From assembly GCA_017694295.1 (NCBI GenBank), contig JADINA010000027.1, forward strand, positions 1 through 44,386: DNA of 44,386 nucleotides, written 5' to 3'. The notes beneath the pieces were generated by a model. It worked only from the letters and a program-made list of their open reading frames with translations. It had not been told where the DNA came from and did not search any database. Position numbers and translations under genes: made by a program. Shown piece after piece: positions 7,137 through 14,569 of this stretch; positions within the stretch are counted from its first letter, which is position 1, and the number at the start of each line of letters is the position of its first letter. The stretch is from Candidatus Alloenteromonas pullistercoris. Lineage in GTDB: Bacteria > Bacillota_I > Bacilli_A > RFN20 > CAG-826.

Positions 7137-9029
7137 ATGATCAAAGTCTCTAATATAAATAAGCTTATTGGGGGCTTTGCGTTAATAATCTCTGATTTGG
7201 ATCTGCCTTCTTTCGGCTTTGTATTATTGCAAGGTCCTAACGGTTCTGGTAAATCAACTTTATTTGGCATTTTGTCCGGACGCGACACTGATTACGATGG
7301 TTCGTTTTACCTTGATGGCGAATTGCTTGGCAAAAAGGAATTAATGGATTATGCCGATGCCTATGTGGCCTATTGTCCTCAGGATAGTTTGATCTTCGAT
7401 GACGAAACCTCTTTGAAAAACGTACTGCTTCCTTATTCTAGGAAGAACAAAAAGGAAGCTATTGGTATTTTGAATCAATTGGGCCTTGGCAATGTCATCT
7501 ACTCTAAAGCCCGCGATCTCAGCAGCGGCGAAAAGCAGCGCGTTGCGATTGCCAGGGCTTTGTATTCGAAACGGCCAGTCTTGTTGTTCGATGAGCCCTT
7601 CTCCCTTCTGGATGGGGAAAGCCGAGACAAAGCCGTTAAGGCCCTTATTGCAGCGTCTAAGGAAAACCTGGTTATTTGCAGCACCAATGAGGATATTCCC
7701 GACGGATTGCTCGATGGAGAAGACGTTGGCAGAATCGTTTTGGAACAAGGGCGGTTGAAAGAAGCGGCCTTCCCGGATAATCAAAAGAAAATAGCTGCTC
7801 CCCAAACATTTAAAAAGGGTTTTGCGGGCCGTTTAAAGGAAATTTTCGTTGGTAATAAGTTGTTTTATGCGATTTTAGGTTTATGTAGCCTTATTTTTTC
7901 AATTTGGTCAACTTTTGACGGAATGATGTCTACCTCTTTTTTCGGCACTGTTTTCGAAGAACCCCCCTTAGGATATAGGTATTCTTATCAAAAGCTAGCC
8001 TACGTTGAAACAAGCGATGTTTTAACTCAAAACGGGTTAATGGAAGGTAATCCAATTTTGTTAAAACATAATGAGAGTTTCCGTGTACTAAATGGCGAAG
8101 GCGAGCATAGAATCGTTACTTGCGCATCAATGACCGATTCTTTTGTCAACGACGATTATTGGTTGCTTGATAATAAAGTGCTGCTGGCTGGGAATTGGCC
8201 AAAAGAAGAGAGAGAAATCGCCCTTCCGACCGGATTGCTCAATTTATATTATGATATTGAGCCGGGAACCGCATGGGAATCTTTTTTGGGCAAAGAAGAT
8301 AACTTTTTCGAATATAGAGATTCGTATCACATCTGCGGCATTTTCGACGCGCCTATTCCCAATTGGGCTGAGGATCTTTATTTTTTTCTTCGCGGAGGCT
8401 ATCGAGGAGATGGCGATTTGATCTTTAATGATCAAGATGCCTGCATGTTTGGAGCCAATTATTATTTGGCCGTCGTTTATTCGTTTCGATCATCAGGCGG
8501 CTATTATTTTTACCCGCCTACCGAACATAACAAGCAAATTGCGAAATTGGTAGGCCATACATCCGATATCGCTATTGCTACGAAATCATTTTCTACGTCA
8601 ATAAGCCCGATGGATCGGTTGAATGATTTAGAAACATATTATTGGATAAACGCCTTTGCCTGCATTTGTCTTTTGTCATTTCCGTTTTCTTATTATCTTT
8701 CTAATCGCCGAAGGTTTATGCTTTTGCGGTTTGGCGGAATGGCCCGAAATCGCTTGGCTTCTCCTTTGCTGGCCGCCTTTAGCATCGTAATCGGCGGGCC
8801 TATATTGCTGGGGCTTGGGCTTGGAATCGGGTTATCTTATTTGATTGAGGCAATATATTTTTCCACATTGATCATGCCTGGGGTCGATTACATCGTTTTC
8901 GATTACTCTTCGTTTTTGGTGACGACGCTATTCGGGATTGCCGTCTTGCTTTTGACGTTTGCTTTCCTCTATTTCGTGCTACTGAAAAAGAACTTGGGCA
9001 AAGATTTGGCTAAGATTAAGGAAAAATGA
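7137..9029 (+). CDS. ABC transporter, ATPase fused to MacB/FtsX-like permease (first of pair)
   Basis: The 630-residue product has an N-terminal ATPase (about 1-215). Visible are Walker A GPNGSGKST (33-41), Q-loop Gln82, signature LSSGEKQ (128-134) and Walker B LLFDE (149-153). The switch position reads STNED, with Asn184 where the H-loop His is expected. A membrane helix follows near 235-258, then an extracytoplasmic domain of about 250 residues, then three more helices in the last 130 residues. This is the one-plus-three layout of MacB/FtsX-type permeases, which usually move substrates mechanically outside the membrane. No Shine-Dalgarno precedes it; it probably depends on coupling to the upstream gene. 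It overlaps the next ABC gene by 4 bp (ATGA). Base composition is AT-rich. Likely a heterodimer half; the substrate is unknown. Confidence 0.85.
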   Translation: MIKVSNINKLIGGFALIISDLDLPSFGFVLLQGPNGSGKSTLFGILSGRDTDYDGSFYLDGELLGKKELMDYADAYVAYCPQDSLIFDDETSLKNVLLPYSRKNKKEAIGILNQLGLGNVIYSKARDLSSGEKQRVAIARALYSKRPVLLFDEPFSLLDGESRDKAVKALIAASKENLVICSTNEDIPDGLLDGEDVGRIVLEQGRLKEAAFPDNQKKIAAPQTFKKGFAGRLKEIFVGNKLFYAILGLCSLIFSIWSTFDGMMSTSFFGTVFEEPPLGYRYSYQKLAYVETSDVLTQNGLMEGNPILLKHNESFRVLNGEGEHRIVTCASMTDSFVNDDYWLLDNKVLLAGNWPKEEREIALPTGLLNLYYDIEPGTAWESFLGKEDNFFEYRDSYHICGIFDAPIPNWAEDLYFFLRGGYRGDGDLIFNDQDACMFGANYYLAVVYSFRSSGGYYFYPPTEHNKQIAKLVGHTSDIAIATKSFSTSISPMDRLNDLETYYWINAFACICLLSFPFSYYLSNRRRFMLLRFGGMARNRLASPLLAAFSIVIGGPILLGLGLGIGLSYLIEAIYFSTLIMPGVDYIVFDYSSFLVTTLFGIAVLLLTFAFLYFVLLKKNLGKDLAKIKEK

Positions 9030-11026
9030 TTGAACTGAAGGATATTCGCATTGAGTTTAACCGGGTTGTGCTCGACTCTTTTTCCTGTTCGATCGGCGGC
9101 GGCATCAATGTTTTGGATGGGGAATCGGGGTCGGGAAAATCGACCATCATCAAATTGATTTTAGGTGAATCAGTGCCGTTTAAGGGAGAGGTAATAGTCC
9201 CGAGCGATTTGGTTTTTTCCTATTGTGGGCCCGACGCCTCGCTTATTTACGACAAGACCTTTTTGGACAACCTTCGCCTTTTCTTTGGTTTCGGCCAATT
9301 GCCGGAAACCTTATCGAAATTGGCGAATGATATTGGAGCGGCTAGTTTGCTTTCGAAGAAAATCGAAAACTGCTCCGGCGGGGAAAGAAGGAAACTCGAA
9401 ATCTTGTTTTGCCTTTGCAAGAACGCCGATCTATATATTCTTGATGAGCCGTTTTCCGCCTTAGACGAGGTAAGCAAGTCGGTTTTGCGGGATTTTCTCA
9501 TCGGTTTTCGGCGTAAAAAGAATTTTCTTATCGTCAACCACGACAAAACCGTCGATTTGCCTTATGATCATCTGGTGAAGATCAAAGGCGGCCGGGCTTT
9601 TGAGGAAGGGGATGTTATTCCCTTGTCCCATTCCGCCTCGTCCCATCAGGGAAAAAGGCTCTCCGTGCTTAAAACGGCTTGGTCTTTATTCCGTCAGTGC
9701 CGCCTTTCTTCGATTATCGAATCGTTTTTTGCTTTAGCCGGGGTGATTTTATCCTTGCTTGCCATTGCCTGCATCCCATGCGACCAAGCCCATGCCAATC
9801 GGAAAATCGTAGAAGCCGATCCATATGCCAGGCAGTTTTATGAGGCTTCCGACGTTTTGGATTTTAAAGAATTCCAATGTTGGCAGGATAACTCCCTTTT
9901 GGTTTTCCCGACGGGGAAAGTGGCGAATGAGAGCTTTGTTTCGACCAATGGCTATCTCGTTTCCTACGATGGCCCCGATTTCCTCGTTCTCCACGGGCAA
10001 GGCGGAGAATCCGGATTCGCCTTGCAGCCGGATTTCTCATATGAAAAAGATGGGAGCGTCGAGCAATGCCAATTCTCGTTTATCGAAGACGGCGATCCGC
10101 GGCTATCGTTTCTTTCTTCCTATCGGCGCTTCGAAAGCATTGGCGAATCGACAATGCTCTTCCTTTGCCCGAAAGAAGAATTGCCTTACGTCGTTTGCTC
10201 AATCGTCAACGGCGATTTCATCCACCAATCTTATGTGAAAGACGGACCAGTGTATTCGGAGATGGAACACATTTCCTTGCTTTGCCCAACTTTGGCCTAC
10301 GGGTTCCTCGAGTATAATGACCGGACATCATCTCACCCATTTTTGACTCCGGAAGACGATTATCGATTTTCTTCTTCCAGGTCCGAGGGCGGATTCGTCA
10401 AAACCAATCGCAACCAATGGCAGATACCATGTGAGGAAGGCGAGGATTCGATGAGCTTTGGGGCCTATGCCTATTTCTCTTTCCATTCCGGACTTTTGGG
10501 CTATGCCGGCTGCGGTTTGCTGGGAATCGGGAAAGTCGAGGCCTTGGAGAATCTTGAATTTGAAAATTTCGCCCCTTTGGATGTCATCCAATTTGATCCG
10601 GGGTGGCTTAAGATTAAACAACTCTATTTCGCGTTGGGGGCCGGCGGCGCGTTTTTCATCTTTGCCATCGTCGCGATATTCGGCGCCGAATCCAAGAGGA
10701 AGCGGTTTATCTCCTTGCGGCAGACCCTTATGCATAATGGGGATTCGCATAAAAAGGCTAATCGGAAACTGGCGTTTTCGATCGCCGCTCCTTATTTTCT
10801 TGTCCTTTTAGTTTCCTATTTGCTTTATTTCGCTTTGATCCTGCCTTGCGTGAATTATTGGCAGATGTCTTTGGATTATCCGTTAGGTTATGGGTCGATT
10901 GGCCCCCTGTATGAAAGGATATCGATGCTTTGGTTCCATTTGCCTTCCTGGTGGTTATTGGCGTTGGTCGCCGGAGCGGCCATATCGCTTATCCAGTTTG
11001 CCTTGCTATCCCGGCGGAAGCGCTAG
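9026..11026 (+). CDS. ABC transporter, ATPase fused to MacB/FtsX-like permease (second of pair)
   Basis: The 666-residue product mirrors its neighbour. The ATPase domain (about 1-200) has Walker A GESGSGKST (32-40), signature CSGGE (116-120), Walker B YILDE (137-141) and a normal H-loop His172 (NHD). The Q-loop glutamine is missing: the segment reads YCGPD with Pro69 at the aligned position. A helix near 232-255 precedes a large extracytoplasmic domain (about 256-535), then three C-terminal helices. The ATGA overlap with the first ABC gene implies equal expression and assembly as a heterodimer. GC content is between that of the first half of the cassette and the core genome. It ends 1 bp before a convergent gene with no obvious terminator between them. 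Family resemblance is to MacB-like or bacteriocin-associated exporters; the substrate is unknown. Confidence 0.85.
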   Translation: MIELKDIRIEFNRVVLDSFSCSIGGGINVLDGESGSGKSTIIKLILGESVPFKGEVIVPSDLVFSYCGPDASLIYDKTFLDNLRLFFGFGQLPETLSKLANDIGAASLLSKKIENCSGGERRKLEILFCLCKNADLYILDEPFSALDEVSKSVLRDFLIGFRRKKNFLIVNHDKTVDLPYDHLVKIKGGRAFEEGDVIPLSHSASSHQGKRLSVLKTAWSLFRQCRLSSIIESFFALAGVILSLLAIACIPCDQAHANRKIVEADPYARQFYEASDVLDFKEFQCWQDNSLLVFPTGKVANESFVSTNGYLVSYDGPDFLVLHGQGGESGFALQPDFSYEKDGSVEQCQFSFIEDGDPRLSFLSSYRRFESIGESTMLFLCPKEELPYVVCSIVNGDFIHQSYVKDGPVYSEMEHISLLCPTLAYGFLEYNDRTSSHPFLTPEDDYRFSSSRSEGGFVKTNRNQWQIPCEEGEDSMSFGAYAYFSFHSGLLGYAGCGLLGIGKVEALENLEFENFAPLDVIQFDPGWLKIKQLYFALGAGGAFFIFAIVAIFGAESKRKRFISLRQTLMHNGDSHKKANRKLAFSIAAPYFLVLLVSYLLYFALILPCVNYWQMSLDYPLGYGSIGPLYERISMLWFHLPSWWLLALVAGAAISLIQFALLSRRKR

Positions 11027-11027
11027 C

Positions 11028-12170
11028 CTATCCGATCATTATGCGTTCCGACTTGAAGGCCCGGTCGGTAAGGAAGGTGATGATCCCAGTCAATATGAGG
11101 TTGGCCAAAACCGTCATCCCAAAGAAAAGGTAATCGATTTGCCCCCTGGCCACCATGGTGAGGCAGGCGCAGGAGTTGATGAAGGGAACGAAGGCAAAGC
11201 CGATCGATGAGAGGTCGGCAAAGCTGGGGATAAGGGCGATTAGGACCGCGACCGCCGCCCCCGGGCCTAAATAGCTATTGGCTTCCTTGGTCGATTTGGC
11301 AAGGGAGCTTATAAGGGTGGCGAAGCTAATGAAAAGCAGTAGCAGCGACACGACCGCGAAGAAGTAAAGGACGTAGCCGCCGAATCCGATGTTGAGTTTG
11401 ATGTCGCCAAGCAACTGCGGGGTGGCGAAGATGGTGCAGATGGCGTTGACCGAACCGGAAAGGATGGAAAGCAAAGATAAGGCCAACAGCTTCCCGGCGG
11501 CGAATTCGGCGGGGGTGATGGGGGTGGCGAGGACTTTGAGCAAAGTCCCCCTTTCCTTCTCCCCGGCGATCGATTCCGGGCAGATCGAGAGGACGGTGCT
11601 ATAAAGAATCGAGATTGTGATCATCGGCAAAATAAAGCCGATGACGGTGTTCTCCATAAACGATTCGCTGCCGACGTTGGGGTCGATGCCCTGGTTGAAT
11701 TGGTAGGTCTTGAAAGTCGCGTCGACGAGGCTAGGCAGAAGGGCGAAGAGGGTCTCCGAGCTCGCCGAGGAGGAGTTGTAATAGGCTTTGACGTCTTTTA
11801 GCTCCCCCGAGGAGAAGGTGAAAAGCATGAGTGAGTCGATCTCGCCACTACGCAGCTTATCCATCTCATCTTCGAAAAGGTCGACGGTGTAATACTCAAT
11901 CGTCGGGGCGGCTTGCTCGGTTTGCGAGAAATAGGTGAGCAAGGTTGCCTCGAATTCCTCGCTTTTGCCTTCTTCGTTGATGGCGATCTTATAGGAATAA
12001 TCCGGCTCGACTCCCAAATTGGTGAAAACCGAATCGATTACCTGCCCAAGGATAGTGTAGAGGACGAAAATCATGACCCCAGGCAGGAAAAGGGCGCAAA
12101 GCATGCGCTTATCGAATAAAAAGCGGCGCATTTCTTTCTTAAAGACCGCAAAAACGCGTTGGAATTTCAT
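11028..12170 (-). CDS. ABC-2 type exporter permease (NatB-like)
   Basis: The 380-residue membrane protein has one N-terminal helix (about 24-44, LFLPGVMIFVLYTILG), an extracytoplasmic domain of about 130 residues, then five helices. The segment with IAGEKERGTLLKVLATPIT is characteristic of ABC-2 permeases of the NatB/YhaP type. Such systems export sodium, drugs or peptides. The start overlaps the upstream ATPase stop (ATGA), so the pair is co-translated. It runs convergent with the preceding ABC cassette. The substrate cannot be told from the sequence. Confidence 0.88.
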   Translation of the reverse strand: MKFQRVFAVFKKEMRRFLFDKRMLCALFLPGVMIFVLYTILGQVIDSVFTNLGVEPDYSYKIAINEEGKSEEFEATLLTYFSQTEQAAPTIEYYTVDLFEDEMDKLRSGEIDSLMLFTFSSGELKDVKAYYNSSSASSETLFALLPSLVDATFKTYQFNQGIDPNVGSESFMENTVIGFILPMITISILYSTVLSICPESIAGEKERGTLLKVLATPITPAEFAAGKLLALSLLSILSGSVNAICTIFATPQLLGDIKLNIGFGGYVLYFFAVVSLLLLFISFATLISSLAKSTKEANSYLGPGAAVAVLIALIPSFADLSSIGFAFVPFINSCACLTMVARGQIDYLFFGMTVLANLILTGIITFLTDRAFKSERIMIG

Positions 12171-12931
12171 ATTTCCTCCTCGTGGTAAACCGAGAAAAAC
12201 GCCTTTTCGACATCCCCCGTCTTCCTAATGTCCTCCATGTCCGCCTCGTAAGCGTTTTCCCCTTTGAGGATGATGAGGACGTGGTCGCAAAGCTTGTCGA
12301 TGAGGGAGAAGATGTGGGTCGAGACGATGATGGCCTTGCCTTGCTCCCTAAGCGAGGAAAGGTAATCCTCGACCGTCTTGGCGGCGAGGATGTCGAGGCC
12401 GTTTGTCGGCTCGTCGAAGATGACGATGTCCGGGTCGTTGATGAGTGAGGCGGCCAATGAGGCCTTTTGCTTCATGCCGGTCGAGAGCTCGCCGATTTTC
12501 CTAAAGGCGAAATCGTCGATTCCAAACAAATGGAAAAGCTCTTTTTTCTTTGCCTCGATTTGCTCTTTGCTTAAGCCGTATAAGGCGCCGAAGAAGGAGA
12601 AGGTGTAATCGGGCGTGAAGGCCGGGTCGAGGCGGAGGTCGCTGGTTAGGAAGCCGATCTTGGCCCGCAGATGTCCGCTATCCTTGGTGAGTCTCTCCCC
12701 AAAGATGGTTATTTCCCCTTCGCTAGGCGAGATGAGCCCGGAAAGCATCCTGAGCGTCGTGGTCTTGCCAGCCCCGTTTGGGCCCAATAGCCCGAATATC
12801 TCGCCCCGGCGGAGCGATAAAGACAAATTTGAGACGGCCAAAAATGTCTTTTCCCCGTTTTTCCTTTTCTTCCGGGGGAGGGCGAAGCGCTTCGAAAGGC
12901 CTTTCGCCTCGAGGATCGTTTCCTTTTCCAT
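12167..12931 (-). CDS. ABC transporter ATP-binding protein (NatA-like)
   Basis: The 254-residue ATPase carries Walker [10 protein letters not shown], a Q-loop-type region, signature LSTGMKQK, Walker [13 protein letters not shown] and a switch His in VSTHIFS. This arrangement (DEPTNGLD with LSTGMKQ) is typical of NatA/CcmA-type exporters that pair with ABC-2 permeases. It lies between a CBS-domain protein (3-bp gap) and the permease (4-bp overlap), forming a three-gene minus-strand operon. All catalytic motifs look intact. Confidence 0.92.
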   Translation of the reverse strand: MEKETILEAKGLSKRFALPRKKRKNGEKTFLAVSNLSLSLRRGEIFGLLGPNGAGKTTTLRMLSGLISPSEGEITIFGERLTKDSGHLRAKIGFLTSDLRLDPAFTPDYTFSFFGALYGLSKEQIEAKKKELFHLFGIDDFAFRKIGELSTGMKQKASLAASLINDPDIVIFDEPTNGLDILAAKTVEDYLSSLREQGKAIIVSTHIFSLIDKLCDHVLIILKGENAYEADMEDIRKTGDVEKAFFSVYHEEEI

Positions 12932-12934
12932 TGC

Positions 12935-13609
12935 CTATTTGTTCCTTTTCACTTCTTCGGATACCACGTCGTAGATCGAGATAACCCCAAGCATCGCCTC
13001 TTCCTTCTTCCCGTGCTCGGTGACGATTATCAGCCCAAGCCGCTTATCCCCTTCGATTTGGGAAAAAGCCCTTTCGGCGTAGGCCATCGGCTCATTCCTC
13101 CCCATGAAGACGAAGCGTTTGGAATGGTTATCGAGGGCGAAGAGGGATTCATATTCGCCGATGGTCATCTTGGCCTTCGTCCCCTTTTCTAGTTGCTCGC
13201 CCATTATCTGCAATAGCTTCCCGGCGGTGATGATGCCCTGCACCCTTTTCCTTTCATCGACGATCGGGACGTAGGTGACGCCATGCCGGGCGAAGTTGAC
13301 GATGGGCAGTTGCAATGGGTCGAGGGAGGTGTAGGCGATCACGTCCTTGGTGGCGATGTCCAAACACGTTTTGCGCATCCGGATGAGGATTTCCTCCAAG
13401 TCGTCGCAGACCAAGCTCGACACCGCGACCGGGTAGCCGCCGCCATATTCCTCGTGGCTTAGGTAGTTGCGGATTTGCCGGTATTCGTCGAATTGCTCGT
13501 AGTATTTTTTCTTATAGTAGCCATAAAGGGACGAATTGGTGTCGCGGATCGTCTCCAACTGCCGGTATAGGTTAAGGAAGCGGTCTGTCGTCTGCTTGGT
13601 GTATTCCAT
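12935..13609 (-). CDS. CBS-domain protein with N-terminal HEPN-like motif
   Basis: The 224-residue product has an N-terminal helical region of about 75 residues and then a pair of CBS-like repeats (about 78-220), recognised from the segment pattern of CDDLEEILIRM, VTYVPIVDERKRVQGIITAGKLL and RLGLIIVTEHGK...GVISIYDV. CBS pairs usually bind adenosine nucleotides and act as regulators. The N-terminal region contains R47-N-Y-L-S-H52, which matches the R-x4-H signature of HEPN ribonuclease domains; this part is an inference. It leads the operon with the NatAB-like exporter, so it may sense energy or nucleotide state for that system. An AAGGAAAG Shine-Dalgarno precedes the start. Confidence 0.75.
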   Translation of the reverse strand: MEYTKQTTDRFLNLYRQLETIRDTNSSLYGYYKKKYYEQFDEYRQIRNYLSHEEYGGGYPVAVSSLVCDDLEEILIRMRKTCLDIATKDVIAYTSLDPLQLPIVNFARHGVTYVPIVDERKRVQGIITAGKLLQIMGEQLEKGTKAKMTIGEYESLFALDNHSKRFVFMGRNEPMAYAERAFSQIEGDKRLGLIIVTEHGKKEEAMLGVISIYDVVSEEVKRNK

Positions 13610-13669
13610 TGTCTTTCCTTCCTAAATAGTAGCAATTTTTCCGCCCTTAGGCTACAAAGCAAGGCCGGA

Positions 13670-13698
13670 TTGCCCTTGTTTTACATTGATTTGATAAA
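13670..13698 (+). promoter_or_regulatory. Candidate promoter of the small membrane protein gene
   Basis: TTGCCC (13670-13675) and GATAAA (13693-13698) are separated by 17 bp. Transcription would start near 13705, just before the AAGGAGGA at 13713-13720. The match to consensus is moderate. Confidence 0.45.
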
Positions 13699-13727
13699 GA
13701 GTAGACTTAGGGAAGGAGGATTTAGCC

Positions 13728-13931
13728 ATGAAGAAATACCTATTCGCGATCTCGCTGACCTTGATGTTCGGCGGGATGATGCTAATCGGCCTAGGGCAAA
13801 TCGCCGAGGCCTGCAAAACAACCTATTACGTCAACCTCTGGGCGACGGGGGCCGGGGCCGTTTTGGGAGCCGTCGGGCTCATTGCCAGCCTGGTGATCGC
13901 CTTAGTCAACATCAAGAAGAAAGGCGAATAG
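13728..13931 (+). CDS. Small two-helix membrane protein, unknown
   Basis: The gene encodes 67 residues with a good AAGGAGGA Shine-Dalgarno 7 bp before the ATG. Two hydrophobic helices are clear: about 4-26 (FAISLTLMFGGMMLIGLGQI) and about 38-62, with a loop containing one Cys. It ends in a basic KKKGE tail that probably lies in the cytoplasm. It is transcribed divergently from the CBS/ABC operon and sits before the hydrogenase operon, which has its own promoter. No family was recognised; it could be a small membrane modulator. Confidence 0.7.
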   Translation: MKKYLFAISLTLMFGGMMLIGLGQIAEACKTTYYVNLWATGAGAVLGAVGLIASLVIALVNIKKKGE

Positions 13932-13933
13932 CC

Positions 13934-13998
13934 ATTACCGAAAGGGAAACCCCGATGGATTCGGCATTAAGCCTTCTTAACATTTTCATATCGGTAAT
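13934..13998. repeat. Inverted and direct repeat elements before the hydrogenase promoter
   Basis: ATTACCGA (13934-13941) and TCGGTAAT (13991-13998) are perfect inverted 8-mers 49 bp apart. A 12-base sequence GAAACCCCGATG occurs twice (near 13946 and 14018), the second copy overlapping the hydrogenase -35 region. These could be operator half-sites for a hydrogenase regulator, but no protein can be assigned. Confidence 0.35.
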
Positions 13999-14015
13999 TA
14001 GCCGCCCTAAAAGCG

Positions 14016-14044
14016 TTGAAACCCCGATGCCATCTTTATAAAAT
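14016..14044 (+). promoter_or_regulatory. Promoter of the hydrogenase operon
   Basis: TTGAAA (14016-14021) and TAAAAT (14039-14044) are separated by 17 bp, each matching the sigma-A consensus at 5 of 6 positions. The start of transcription would be near 14051, leaving a leader of about 30 nt with GGAGGT before the hydC ATG. Confidence 0.75.
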
Positions 14045-14080
14045 TAACGTCGTTGCCAGCGGAATGCATGGAGGTCATAT

Positions 14081-14569
14081 ATGCCAATCCGTCATGAAGT
14101 CAAAGAAGGGGTGGAGAGCATTTGCGACCAATACGCGAATGAGCCTTCCCCTTTGATGATGATCCTTTCAGCCGTTCAGAAGAAATACGGCTACATCCCC
14201 TTGGAAGTCCAGGAGATTATCTCAAGCAAAACCGGGATACCCGTCGCCGAGATCTACGGCGTCGTCACCTTCTATTCTTTCTTCTCGCTTAAGCCGAAGG
14301 GGAAATACGTCCTCGGGGTGTGCCTTGGGACGGCCTGCTACGTCAAAAACTCCCAAGCCATCGTCGACAAGTTCTCGGCTTTGCTTAACATAGCCCCCGG
14401 GGAGACGACCGAGGATGGGCTTTTCACCATCGAGGCCGTCCGCTGCATCGGGGCCTGCGCCCTCGCCCCGGCCATGACGATCAACGGGAAGGTCTACCCG
14501 AAGGTGACCCCGGATCAGGTTGGCCAAATCATAGAAGAGTACCGGAAAATGGAAACGGAGGGCAATTGA
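14081..14569 (+). CDS. hydC: Hydrogenase gamma-type subunit, NuoE/HydC-like [2Fe-2S] protein
   Basis: The 162-residue product belongs to the thioredoxin-like [2Fe-2S] family (NuoE, HndA, HydC). The N-terminal helical part includes SPLMMILSAVQKKYGYIP. The cluster ligands are Cys81, Cys86, Cys122 and Cys126 in the C-x4-C and C-x3-C pattern. It passes electrons within the NAD(P)H-linked hydrogenase complex. It is the first gene of the operon, with a GGAGGT Shine-Dalgarno, and its stop lies directly against the hydB start. The length is normal. Confidence 0.93.
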   Translation: MPIRHEVKEGVESICDQYANEPSPLMMILSAVQKKYGYIPLEVQEIISSKTGIPVAEIYGVVTFYSFFSLKPKGKYVLGVCLGTACYVKNSQAIVDKFSALLNIAPGETTEDGLFTIEAVRCIGACALAPAMTINGKVYPKVTPDQVGQIIEEYRKMETEGN

